Shown piece after piece: positions 35,866-45,640 of a stretch of DNA of 64,000 nucleotides (position 1 is the stretch's first letter; every line of letters starts with the position of its first letter). The DNA lies in NCBI GenBank assembly GCA_025331125.1, contig JAOALB010000094.1:108565-172564 (forward strand). Direction: 5' to 3'. This stretch comes from Mycogone perniciosa. Its lineage: Eukaryota; Ascomycota; Sordariomycetes; Hypocreales; Hypocreaceae. The translations under genes and the position numbers were made by a program. A model generated the notes under the pieces. That model was given only the letters and a program-made list of their open reading frames with translations. It made no database searches and was not told the origin of the DNA.

Positions 35866-38095
35866 TCATCGGGTAGCAACATCGATTTCCTGACCTTCAA
35901 ACTTTGGAAGTTCAGTCTCGATGTTGGCCCAGCTCTTGTTGCCGTCCACGATGGACTTGATGGCCTCTAGAATCTTGTCCTCCTCAGCTCGGACTTGGGT
36001 GGTCGAATCACGATCTCTTAGCGTAATAGTGCCATCCTGAAGGGTCTGGAAATCAACTGTGATGCCAAGAGGCGTGCCGAGCTCGTCGTTTCGGCTGTAT
36101 CGCTTGCCAATACTGGCAGAAGAGTCATCCACACGGCTGGAGATGCCAATACTTCTCAGTCGCTGCGACAGCCTCTTGACCGTTGGCTTGAACTGTGGGT
36201 TGGAGGACAGGGGCACAAGGAGGACCTTTGTTGGGGCCACCGGGGGTGGGAAGGAAAGCACCTATGAATATGGTTAGAGGCTGTTGCATAATTTCCCGGT
36301 AGCAGGCTATGTCAAAACTTACACCACGTGCTTCATCACCACCATCACTAGCACGAGTCCAGAAGTTATGCTCAATCAGCGAATAGAGGATTCGGCCGAT
36401 ACCGAATGACGGCTCAATCACGTTGGGCGTGTATTCACGAGTGTTCTCAACCCTCTTGCGGAACTCGATCTTAAGGGAATCACTGGTAATCTCAACCTTG
36501 CCGTTGCTAACACCGGCCACTTCCAGAGTAATCTTGCCGGTTTCAGTCAACTCCTTAGCCAGCTTCTCCCGCTGTTCTTGCGAGGTAGCCTCCAGAGCTG
36601 ACTCCACCGGCTTGGCGTCCTTCTTGAACAGCGGGCCGAACTTCTTCTTCTCAATGTCAATCTGCCACTCCTCAATGACCTTGGGCTCATCCAGTCGCTC
36701 TCGGACAACCAAGGGCGCGCCGGTCTTCTTGGCATGGACTGTCAGATCATATGCGCTGCGGTCGGCACAGCCAACACACTCCACCCAGCCCGAGGAAGTG
36801 AGAAGCTCAGCATCCCAGCAGTCACAGGCGTAATGGGCCATTTCATTGGCCATGTGCTGTCGGAATCGCATCTTGGACAGATCGACGCCAATCTTCTCCA
36901 GGAAGAGGTGGATACGGGCCAAGAAGTAGCCGAGCGTCTCGTTGTCAACAACGCCCTCCTTGACAGCCTGACCAATGGTCATCTTACGGGTGTCAGTCTT
37001 TCCAGACAGCTGGACGTGACGGTCCAGGAGAACCAGCTCAACATTCTCAACCTCGTGGAATCGGCTATGCTTCTTACCGCCCTCGGGGTCAACGAAGTGC
37101 TCAATCTCAGCCATCAAGAACTCTCGCACCCGCAAAAGACCGGCGCGGGGAGAAATCTCGTTTCGGTATGACTTGCCGATAGAGGCCGAGGCGAAGGGCA
37201 TCTGAGACTGGTTGAACTCAAGGAGCTTGGCAAAGTTGAGGAACTGGCCCTGGGCGGTTTCGGGGCGGAGGTAACCCGGGAGGTTGCTGCTGGGGCCGAT
37301 GGATGTCTGGAACATCAGATTGAAAGCAACAGGCTCCGATGGGAGCACGCCGGTGTCTGGGTTCTTGAGGTCATACTTCCTGATGAGCTCGCCGAGTTCC
37401 GGGCCGTTATAGTTGTCAATTCTCGCCAGCACCTCCTCGTACTCCTGGACGACAGCATCGTCGAGCTTGACAGCCGCCGACTTGGCCTTCTTCTTTTTCT
37501 TCTTGGGATCGGCCTCAGCCTCCTCCACCTTCTCGCCACGAGCCTCCTTGTCGCCATTTAGTCTCGCCTCCAAAATAGCCTCAACGAAGTGGTCGGCTCG
37601 GAGAATCTCGCCGTTCTTGGGATCCTTGCACATCCAATCGGCGAACTTGTCGACGTGGCCACTGGTCTTGAGGACCTCGTGCGGGGTCAAGGCAGTGCAG
37701 TCGACCTCAAGCATATCCTCCTCAAGGACGAAGTGTTTCCGCCACAGATCAATAATGTTGGCCTGAAGCGCGCAGCCCGGCGGGCCGTAATCGTAGAGAC
37801 CACCAACCCCGCCATAGATCTCGAATGAGGGGGTGTAGAACATGCGCCGCCGCAGCATGGCATCGAGGACAACCTTTTCAAGGGGCTGGCCCTTGAGGGT
37901 AGTAGCGGTAGAAGTCATGGTGCTGGCGTTTTGTGGGTTTTGCGCCTTCAGAGGCTGGAATGCGCAGCGTCTAGGAGAGACTGTAAAGGCGCGGCAGGTG
38001 ATTGCTGTAGCAGACCTGTATGCACACGGGGCGGCTTTAGACCTGAAGCTGAAGGCGTACAATGAAGAAGTGCGCAGTAGTTGAATTGGCTTCAT
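35866..38095 (-). CDS. GRS1: Glycyl-tRNA synthetase, probably serving both cytosol and mitochondria
   Basis: Class II alpha2-type GlyRS charges tRNA-Gly. Exons are 36323-38095 and 35866-36261 (intron donor GTAAGT, acceptor ATTCATAG), about 722 residues. The catalytic core has MFYTPSFEIYGGVGGLYDYG, motif 2 FRNEISPRAGLLRVREFLMA and motif 3 PNVIEPSFGIGRILYSLIEH. The C-terminal exon is the anticodon-binding domain (PTKVLLVPLSSNPQFKPTVK). A lysine-rich insertion (DPKKKKKKAKS) sits in the fungal/animal-specific insert. From the ATG at 38095 the first ~58 residues are rich in Arg/Ser/Ala and lack acids, as in a mitochondrial presequence; a second ATG at 37918 would give a cytosolic form beginning MTSTATTLKGQPLEKVVLDA. 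Only one GRS1 gene is usual in fungi, so dual initiation is likely. Confidence 0.95.
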
Positions 38096-38899
38096 CCACC
38101 GTAGATCGAGTCGAGGAGAGGAGAGTGCGTGAGTCACAAAACTCGCGCCGCACAATTCCTCGGGATGGTGGGGAAAAGAGGAAGAAAGAATCTAGACGAA
38201 GTGGTGTGTGTGATGGACTGTTACCACACTACCAACTCCACGGCTTATTGCGGGCTGCTACGGAGTTCGTTCGGAGTACTGAGTACTGAGTGCGAAGTAC
38301 AGCTGGGCTTGATTCACAGGTGGCCCTACTGGAGAACTGATGTTTTTGATGGCTTTGGCTGCCCCTCCATAGACCCGAAGTCAAACATGCTGCCGCTAAC
38401 CTGTAGCGGGTAGCTGTGATAATAGCGGGGGATACTTCAGACAACAGAGACAGATGTTATGAGGTTGCGAAATAAACGTAGAAGGATGAAATAGCTTGAC
38501 CATAATTAGATGTATATTTTATTAATTCTTGTGACTGCAGCACAAGACCGTATTGTTCAGGTGCTGGTACATGAAGGTTCTGGTCACGAGAGGTGGCCGT
38601 TGGTATATCTCCAAAGTCCAGACACCAATTAGCGGGATGTCGTCGATAAGATAAGCCAGCCATCTTACCCGAGTCAGAGAGATGGGTGGTTTCGAGTCTT
38701 ACCGCCTTTGAATTGGCACACACCCGGTGCGGCAGAATTCTACACCACCGCACTTGGAGATGCATGAGCTGGAGTAGTAGTAATATCATCCATCGTTATT
38801 TTTAACCCGTCCAAAATAGTTCGACCGTCAGCGTACCTATTCCACCGAGAAAGACTGATACCGAGGCTCTTCTATCGCCCCGTCGACAATACCACAGCC
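38096..38899. promoter_or_regulatory. Divergent promoter region of GRS1 and ATP23
   Basis: The 804 bases separate two divergent genes with mitochondrial roles. A cluster of motif variants lies at 38260-38302 (TACGGAGTTCG, CGGAGTACTGAGTACTGAG, GCGAAGTAC). There is no TATA box I would defend. A shared regulatory region is inference from the geometry only. Confidence 0.45.
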
Positions 38900-39733
38900 A
38901 TGGCGCCAGACACCTCATCACCCTCGGCCCCCGCAGGATCTGCCGCTCCGAAGACGCCCAGAGAGGTCGTTAACGATCCTGCCCGAACCGGGTTCGACCC
39001 GCAGATGAAATGGTGGATGAACTACTTTAGGATACTGTCCGGGCAGATGACTCCCGAGGGCCAATTCCATTACCGCGAGTGGCGGTACAAGGTACACGAG
39101 CAGCGCGACTGCAAGCGATGCGACGAATACCGCGACTGGCTGTTCACATACTCGCCGGTTATACGCTTCCTGTCCGGCAAGATTGAGGACTTGAACGGCA
39201 AGCTTGATGCTACAAACGTAGTGTGCCGCCGGTGTCCTTCGCGGCTGGAGGAGGACGGCCAGGTGCATCGGCAATCGGGAGGATTCAGTCCCAACCATGG
39301 CATCCTGCTTTGCGCCAACGAGATCCGCGATCGCAAACATCTTGAAGATACACTGGCGCATGAGATGGTGCATGCATGGGACCACCTCAGGTGGAAGGTC
39401 GATTGGCTGGGCGATAAGGACTTGAAGCACGCAGCCTGCACAGAGGTTAGTTGCCGACCAGGCTAAGCAGCTGGAAAGTGCCGGATCACTGACACCTTTC
39501 AACAGATTCGCGCGTCGATGCTGAGTGGCGAGTGCCGCTGGACAAGAGAAGCATTTACACGGGGCAACTGGTCATTGACACAACAGTTCCAGAACTGCGT
39601 GCGCGCGAGAGCCATCAAGTCCGTTATGGCGCGACCGCGGTGTAAAGACGATGTACAAGCAGCCAAGGTGGTCAATGAAGTGTGGGATTCATGTTTCTCA
39701 GATACTAGACCATTTGACGACGTGTATAGATGA
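38900..39733 (+). CDS. ATP23: Mitochondrial inner membrane metalloprotease Atp23
   Basis: Atp23 matures the mitochondrial ATP synthase subunit Atp6 and chaperones its assembly from the intermembrane space; it also degrades Ups1. Exons are 38900-39445 and 39506-39733, about 257 residues. The zinc motif HEMVH is at residues 154-158 within LEDTLAHEMVHAWDHLRWKV, strongly conserved. Cysteine pairs typical of the oxidatively folded family precede it: CKRC near residue 72 and CRRC near 113; further cysteines (AACTE, GECRW, NCVRAR, RCKDD, DSCF) follow. The phase-0 junction across the 60-base intron gives ACTEIRASMLSGECRW, matching the family. The start is in a good context (CCACAGCCATGG). Confidence 0.95.
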
Positions 39734-40017
39734 AGGCGGTTGTATTATAAGGAACCCTCAAATCATGTACGATACGATAGATCTGGCGCAGTTGCATCCA
39801 CGGCTCTCAACTTAAGTTTCAATGCTACTAACGATACCCCAAAAGAAGAAATATCTGGTTCGGCTTCCTGTAATCGCCTTTATAATAACCCTCCAAAAGA
39901 AAAAGACTCCAGCGACTCCTTCATATGCAAGTCATTATCCCGATCCAATTGTTACAGACCCAACTCCGCCAACCAACAGACCAACAAGACATCAATTACA
40001 TGTGGTCATATCACAAT

Positions 40018-41301
40018 TCAAGAGCTCCTCTCACGGTTGGTAGCCCTTTCACCCTTCACGCAGTGCTTGATGATCCATGGGTGGCCTTGTACTTGCTCAA
40101 GAGGGATTCTCTTTTCGGGGTCGAGAACCAACAGCTGCTTTCTGTTAGCTACAGCGTTCGCACAACTACTAGGGATCATCACTTGCCTTCTTAATAAGGT
40201 CGGTTGCTTCTGGACTGACAAACTTGGGGATCTGCATGTCGGCGCGAGCAATCCTCCGCTGCGTCATGACAGGTGTATCCTCGAATGGAGCCTCGCCAAC
40301 CAGGAATTCATATGCCAAAACGCCTAAACTCCACAGGTCGACCTTCTCGTTATAGTAGTTATCCGAAGAGCCGGGCTTGATCATTTCCGGAGGCAGGTAG
40401 TCCAGCGTACCACACAATGTCTTCCTCCTGTTGTTTGGCGCATGAACACTCCAACCAAAGTCAGAAATCTTGATTTCCCCATGGATGCCAACAAGAATAT
40501 TTTCTGGCTTGATATCCCGATGGATAACATGCTTCCGGTGCAGATATCGCAGAGCTGAAGCCATTTGTGCAATGTATTGGGCAGCCTTCCACTCAGGAAA
40601 GCGATTCTCCCTTCGAAGGTGCTTGTATAGCTCACCCTTGCCGGCGAATTCAAGGATCAGGAACACTCGTTTGCTGTCGTGGAAATGACCGAACATCTGC
40701 AGGATATTGGGGTGCCGCAAGTTGCTCTGGATCTCGATCTCTCGTCTAACTTGCCTCTCGACTCCTCCCACCTGCAGCTCATTCTTGTGCAATACCTTGA
40801 GGGCACAAATGAAACCACTTGTCCGCTCCCTGGCGAGATACACTCGTCCAAACTTGCCCTTGCCCAGCGGCCGCCCGATCTCAAACATACCGAGGTGAAA
40901 CTGCTTTGGCAAGCTGGGCTGCTCGATCAATGAGGTGGATTTTGTCTCTTCTGTGCCTTCCTCAGAGGCGCGTGGTTGACCGGATGGCAGAGGTTTCCGG
41001 GCTGCGGGTGGAGGAGACGTAGGGTTGTTGGCCTTCCTCTGGGCAGCTTGTGAAGGGAGGGTTACAGATGCGACAGCATTGCTGCTCTGCGACTGAAGAG
41101 CCACCTTGAAGTGGTTCGGCCGGCTGGCACTCGGGACCGATGTCGCCACCTGCTTTGATCAGCATCTCGTCAATGGGTATCAATCAATCCGTTGCTCTGT
41201 CCTACCTTGCTTTTGGAGTAGAGCTTGGAGCTGTCGCCCACGTCGTTTTCATCGTGGACCGACATGTGCTCAAACCGCGACTCAAGTGTGCGTGTAGACA
41301 T
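40018..41301 (-). CDS. IPL1: Aurora kinase (Ipl1/Ark1)
   Basis: Aurora is the catalytic subunit of the chromosomal passenger complex, correcting kinetochore-microtubule attachment in mitosis. Exons are 41206-41301, 40187-41149 and 40018-40134, about 391 residues. The kinase shows GRPLGKGKFGRVYLARE, ALKVLHKNEL, VIHRDIKPENILV, KISDFGWSVHAP and the Aurora activation segment RRKTLCGTLDYLPPEMI, including the phosphorylatable Thr and the CGTLDYLPPE signature. The final exon encodes LLVLDPEKRIPLEQVQGHPW. The last intron appears to begin GCAAGT and end AAGCAG (52 bases); this restores the conserved DLIKKLLVLDPEKR, while reading through gives an early stop after ASDDP. N-terminal residues 1-110 are disordered. 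The gene tail-to-tail faces ATP23 across 284 bases. Confidence 0.95.
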
Positions 41302-42023
41302 CTTGTCTATACAATGTGACGGGCACTTGCAACTCAGGATGGCGAAAGATTAGGAGGCTTAGGCTGTTTGTAGGTTGTAACTTGCGGTAGCTGAAGAAGA
41401 AGGGCCGAGGATCGATGTTTCTTGCGGTCTGTGGTTGTCGGGGCAACGAACTTGAGACATCCCTGAGGCTGACTAAGGTCGGTGTCCAATGTGGTCCAGT
41501 AAGCTGAACATGTTCTAGAACACGGCAAAAAACCATTTTCGTTGCTGAGTAGTAATACTTTGTGATATTAATACGAGTACGGAGTACTACCACCAATATG
41601 GACTACAGAACGTGCCGTGAAATCCATTTGATCTGATATTTTGCTCGATATGACATGGTGCTCGTCAACACTTTCTTCCGAGGGATGGACAATTAAACTC
41701 AGCCGTTAGCATCTCCTACCTGGGCACTAGTAAGGCTGTTTAAGTAAAAGGCCTATTAATATCTTATTTAGTTCAAACCGGAGTCGTTGAGTTTGTTGAT
41801 ATTCTCTTGGGCGCTGGGAAGGTGAATACATCATAAAAAACGTCTTGGAGACAGATCTGATAAGATGTTGATACACCCCGCTGTACGACTAACCCCACCA
41901 TAGCTCGTCCCGCATCACCACTTCGTTCAGCATCACCCACTTCTCTCTGCTCTTTGCGCTGTATAAGCCAAATGCAGCGGTACCACGAAGATACTGAATA
42001 CCATTAGCCGCTACGATCTAAAG
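41302..42023. promoter_or_regulatory. Divergent promoter region of Aurora kinase and TIP41
   Basis: Between two divergent start codons. A motif copy (TACGAGTACGGAGTAC) is at 41572-41587. An AT-rich patch lies at 41740-41775 (AAAAGGCCTATTAATATCTTATTTAG). No named factor site can be supported. Confidence 0.4.
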
Positions 42024-42932
42024 ATGTATCACATCAACTCCCCCAACGAACCCTTCCCAAGTCCCACGGCGCTTGCCGCCGCCACAACCTCCCACACCCA
42101 AAACCGCTTCCGCATCTCAACGCGCAAACTCCCCATCTCCAAATCCGGCGCCATCGACGCCCTGGAAAAGAAGATTGGCATCCCTGTGCCGGAGATGATC
42201 TTCGGCGACAACCTCGTCTCCATCACCCACACGCCCTCCAACTGGTCCCTCAACTTCAACACCGCTGACGCCCTCGATGCCGTGGACAAGACAGACAAGC
42301 ACATGCTTCGCGTGGCGTACGCGCGCGACTGGGAGAGCACAAGAGAGGAGACTACGCATAATATCAAGGAGGTTGTCAAGCCATACGACTGGAGCTATTC
42401 GACAACGTACGCAGGGACCGTGGAGCATGCGGAGCTGAGCTTTCAGCCTACCACGGAGAAGCAGATCCCCATTGAGTTATTGAAACGGCGAGATCCAATC
42501 CTGTTCTTTGATGAGGTTGTTCTGTACGAGAGCGAGCTGGACGACAATGGCATCTCCGTGTACAGTGCGAAGCTACGGGTACACGAGAAGCGCATGCTGC
42601 TGTTGTGTCGGCTCTTTATGCGCCTTGATAATGTCCTGGTGCGCATACGTGATACCAGGATCTATGTGGATTTCGAGACGGACGAGGTGCTTCGTGACTA
42701 CACGTCCAAGGAGGCAAGTTTCGACGACGTGAAAAAGGTGAGAAATAGGCTTCATGGGGCTGATCTTATCTTGATGGCTAATTAAGTCCCCTTTATCAAA
42801 CAGGCTCTGTGGAGATCAGGAAGACTGCCTGACGACATAACCATCGCACTGCGAGACCCCAATGTTCTTGATCCATTTTTGGGCGTTGTAGAGCATCGGA
42901 CAGAAGTCATCTCCCTGGCGGCTCAACGTTGA
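42024..42932 (+). CDS. TIP41: TIP41-family regulator of PP2A-type phosphatases in TOR signalling
   Basis: Tip41 binds Tap42/alpha4 or PP2A-like catalytic subunits and tunes TORC1 outputs. Exons are 42024-42737 and 42804-42932, about 280 residues. The conserved core runs from ISTRKLPISKSGAIDALEKK through IPVPEMIFGDNLVSI, VVKPYDWSYSTTYAGT, ILFFDEVVLYESELDDNGIS and RLFMRLDNVLVRIRDTRI to FDDVKK. Reading straight through the donor gives VRNRLHGADLILMAN then stop. Splicing (GTGAGA...CAAACAG) instead gives ALWRSGRLPDDITIALRDPN and a longer tail, which resembles fungal TIP41 C-termini, so I chose it. Both alternatives keep the core intact. Confidence 0.92.
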
Positions 42933-43259
42933 TGACACGGGACAGGAATGGGCATGAACATTGTATAGGGATGGAACAGGGGTACAAATGGTGTTAGGAG
43001 TATTGCTATTAAGCTCGTTCACTTTGTGATGCTTTTGCGCGGGATACGCCTAGAAAGGGGCCAATCCCCAAAGACTCTACTTTGAAAAGAATACTAGGCG
43101 TCATATCAAGAAAGCACAATGAAGTCTAGCCAACCCAACGCCTCCCCGTTTCCCCCCAATGGTTTCTATGCCCTGACATATATAGACGTGACCAACATGA
43201 AGATAACTTCTTTTTTTCTGAAAACGGTTTGCACCAAAGCGTCCCAAACTCCGTCCTTC
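42933..43259. other. Intergenic between convergent genes
   Basis: Short 3' flanks of TIP41 (+) and the next gene (-). I see nothing else in it. Confidence 0.5.
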
Positions 43260-45050
43260 TCACCGGCCATCTTGGGGAGATGACGTCTCAGTCACCTCCT
43301 CGTAATCCAACTCCCACCTGTCCACTTCCCGGAACTTCCTCGCTGCCTGCTTCAGCTCGTCTGCCGACAAGGTTTCTCCGGTCTGGGCGGAGCCTGTGTC
43401 GAACGTATCGTCCGCCAAAGGTATGAATCTGCTCTCCCCTTCTCCGTCTTCGTTCTCATCATCACTCTCCTCATTCCCGTCATCCTCATTGTTTTCCTTA
43501 TCTGATGAATGGTGTGAATAGGATCTGGCATTACGTGAGGAAGCTCTTGCTGAGACCGACGCCTGTTTTGGTTTTAGAGTCGAGTTACCTGCCCGACCGC
43601 CCCGAGAAGCCGGACGTGCGGAAGTAGCTCGGCTGGGTGGTCGGCTTCCTTTCCTCCTCCGAGCGGCTCGAGTATCTAAATACGAAAGCTCATCGTCGTC
43701 GTTGCCTAGGCCTGTGGTGTCGAGTTCCTCGTCGCTATCGAGACCTAACGGGTCGCGAGCCTTTTTGTATTGACGCTTTGGAAGTAAACTTGTAAGATCA
43801 GCCGTCGTAAGCTTCGGGGAGTGCTGTTGATGCGACACTGGTCGCCCACGAGTCCTGGCAGCCCTCGCCTCCTCAAAGTTTGGCGAGTGTGTAAGCGAGG
43901 GTGGTGAGGAAATGTCGGATAGATTGTCAAGTCGTGTGGGGGTAGTAATCGATGGCCTACGGCGCCTTTTCGCTAGTGTTCGAATATCTGGCCATATATC
44001 TGGCCCTTCTGAACCGCTGCTAGCTGGGGGGGCCATAATCTCATCTTCGTTGATTGGAGTGACCGGCCGCTGGAAGAGTCCCGGGGGCTCCTGGGGAGAG
44101 GATAACTCTGACAACTCCGAGTCGCTCTCCTCATCTAATTGCTGGGGAGAAGGGGGTAGATCTGATAATTCGGAGGAGTCGCTGTCCTCAACGGGTTGTT
44201 CAGTTGGTTCTGTTCGCGACAATTTCTCCGGTCGTATGTTACTGTGATGCGCATCCTCGCTCTTCCTCTTTTTTGTGTTCGAGGGTCCGGGAATTTCTGG
44301 CGATGACTGACACTCTACTTCTTTGCTTTGCTGTGTGCGACGGCGATTGTTCAAAGGAGTAGACTCGGCTTCGGGTTCAAATTCGTCCTCACTTTCTGAT
44401 TCGGGCCCCTGGGCTGTCTTTGACGCTCCTTGTAGTGGCTTCCGATTCGTCCCCAGGATACTCGGTTCTCGCGCACGTCTCCTGAAAACACCAATGTTGA
44501 ATGACGAGCTGACACCTGGTGTGGTTCCGCCTCTACTGCTTGGTCGAATAGGGGGATCGTTTCGGCCGATGAAGCTGGATTGGCGCGATCGGGGTCGGAA
44601 TGTGCTAAATGACATAGAAGACACATCCGCTGAGCGTGATCCATCGGGAACGTCGCCGTCTTCAAAACTGTCGTCCAAATCCCCAAACACACTATCGCCC
44701 AAGTCCAATCCAGTGGTATCTCGACGGTGTGCCGGTGTTGCCATGGCGCGACGGCCAACCTCAACTGAACTTCCTGAGTCTTCATCTCTGCCGGTGTTAC
44801 TGCTCGTAGCGTCCTCATTGGCGAGTCTGTCCAATGCCGTATCACGGTTACGGTTTGCGGCCCGAATCGCGTCTTGTTCCCCAACACTCAGATGTCCAGC
44901 TGGCCGACTTCGCCTTGAGCGACCCCTGATTTCCTCCTGCTCTCCATGAATTCCATCGTTGTTGCTAACGGGTTCCGCGCTCGGCGACCTAGGAGGAGCA
45001 GCTTTCGCAGCTCGGGCTGGCGCAGGTCGCCCTCGCTTAGGCCGCGGCAT
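43260..45050 (-). CDS. Disordered, highly charged protein of unknown function, probably nuclear
   Basis: One exon of 596 residues from the ATG at 45050. The frame stays open another 300 bases upstream but only with a GTG, so 45050 is preferred. The N-terminus is basic and AT-hook-like (MPRPKRGRPAPARAAKAAPP). The middle is Ser/Asp/Glu-rich with repeated SELSDLPPSPQ and SELSELSSPQEPP motifs and several bipartite nuclear-localisation-like runs (KKRKSED, LAKRRRRPS, RAARRRKGSR). After an acidic DENEDGEGE stretch the last ~60 residues look ordered and are the likeliest conserved part: RFIPLADDTFDTG, then ADELKQAARKFREVDRWELD. I do not recognise the family. Chromatin or nuclear association is inference from composition. 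It sits on the same strand as MRH4, 590 bases downstream of that gene's stop. Confidence 0.8.
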   Translation of the reverse strand: MPRPKRGRPAPARAAKAAPPRSPSAEPVSNNDGIHGEQEEIRGRSRRSRPAGHLSVGEQDAIRAANRNRDTALDRLANEDATSSNTGRDEDSGSSVEVGRRAMATPAHRRDTTGLDLGDSVFGDLDDSFEDGDVPDGSRSADVSSMSFSTFRPRSRQSSFIGRNDPPIRPSSRGGTTPGVSSSFNIGVFRRRAREPSILGTNRKPLQGASKTAQGPESESEDEFEPEAESTPLNNRRRTQQSKEVECQSSPEIPGPSNTKKRKSEDAHHSNIRPEKLSRTEPTEQPVEDSDSSELSDLPPSPQQLDEESDSELSELSSPQEPPGLFQRPVTPINEDEIMAPPASSGSEGPDIWPDIRTLAKRRRRPSITTPTRLDNLSDISSPPSLTHSPNFEEARAARTRGRPVSHQQHSPKLTTADLTSLLPKRQYKKARDPLGLDSDEELDTTGLGNDDDELSYLDTRAARRRKGSRPPSRATSARPASRGGRAGNSTLKPKQASVSARASSRNARSYSHHSSDKENNEDDGNEESDDENEDGEGESRFIPLADDTFDTGSAQTGETLSADELKQAARKFREVDRWELDYEEVTETSSPQDGR

Positions 45051-45640
45051 CGTGATCAATGGAGGATTTCGGTCGAGACGTACGCAAGGTACTGTAGAAA
45101 GAGATGCTGAACTGAAAATTAAAGCGTTCGCCGTGAAACCAAAAACCAAAACGCAAGAATTGAGAGGCCCGAGTGATTGCGCTGCCGGGGTGTGCTTTTG
45201 GGTGAAGATGTGGCAGAGGGCTATTTTTGAGTGGGAGCAGCCACGACGCGTCGAGACGCGGGTTAGAGAAGCTGATTCGCAAGGCTGCGACCAATTTAGT
45301 GGACCCGCTAAAAGCCCCGATCCGGAGGCCGGGATGTATGTCAGCCTTCTCTTCACATGAATACATGAATAACATAATGTACTGCTAATTGATTATTTAG
45401 GTTCTGTGCTGGACGTTCAACTCTATACATGACTCCGTATAAGATTTCAGTTTGGAAATTGTATGCATTATCCATCATATCGTACAACACTAGTCTATTT
45501 TCATGAACATTCGGGCTTTTTCCTTAAGCCACCATCATGGCATTGGTATAAACGTTTGGGGATTGACGCCGCAAAGACAATCCGGCTGTTGTACATGCGT
45601 GTAGTTGGGATTTTCATGATGAAATCTGCAATATGAGCAT
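45051..45640. other. Intergenic, promoter of the disordered-protein gene
   Basis: It lies between two reverse-strand genes and should hold the promoter of the gene starting at 45050 and the 3' end of MRH4. An AT-rich patch runs 45361-45500. No other feature is seen. Confidence 0.45.

Noticed and set aside
38640..38720. Possible tRNA B-box (GGTTTCGAGTC)
   Set aside because: No matching A-box or cloverleaf pairing at the right distance could be drawn on either strand.
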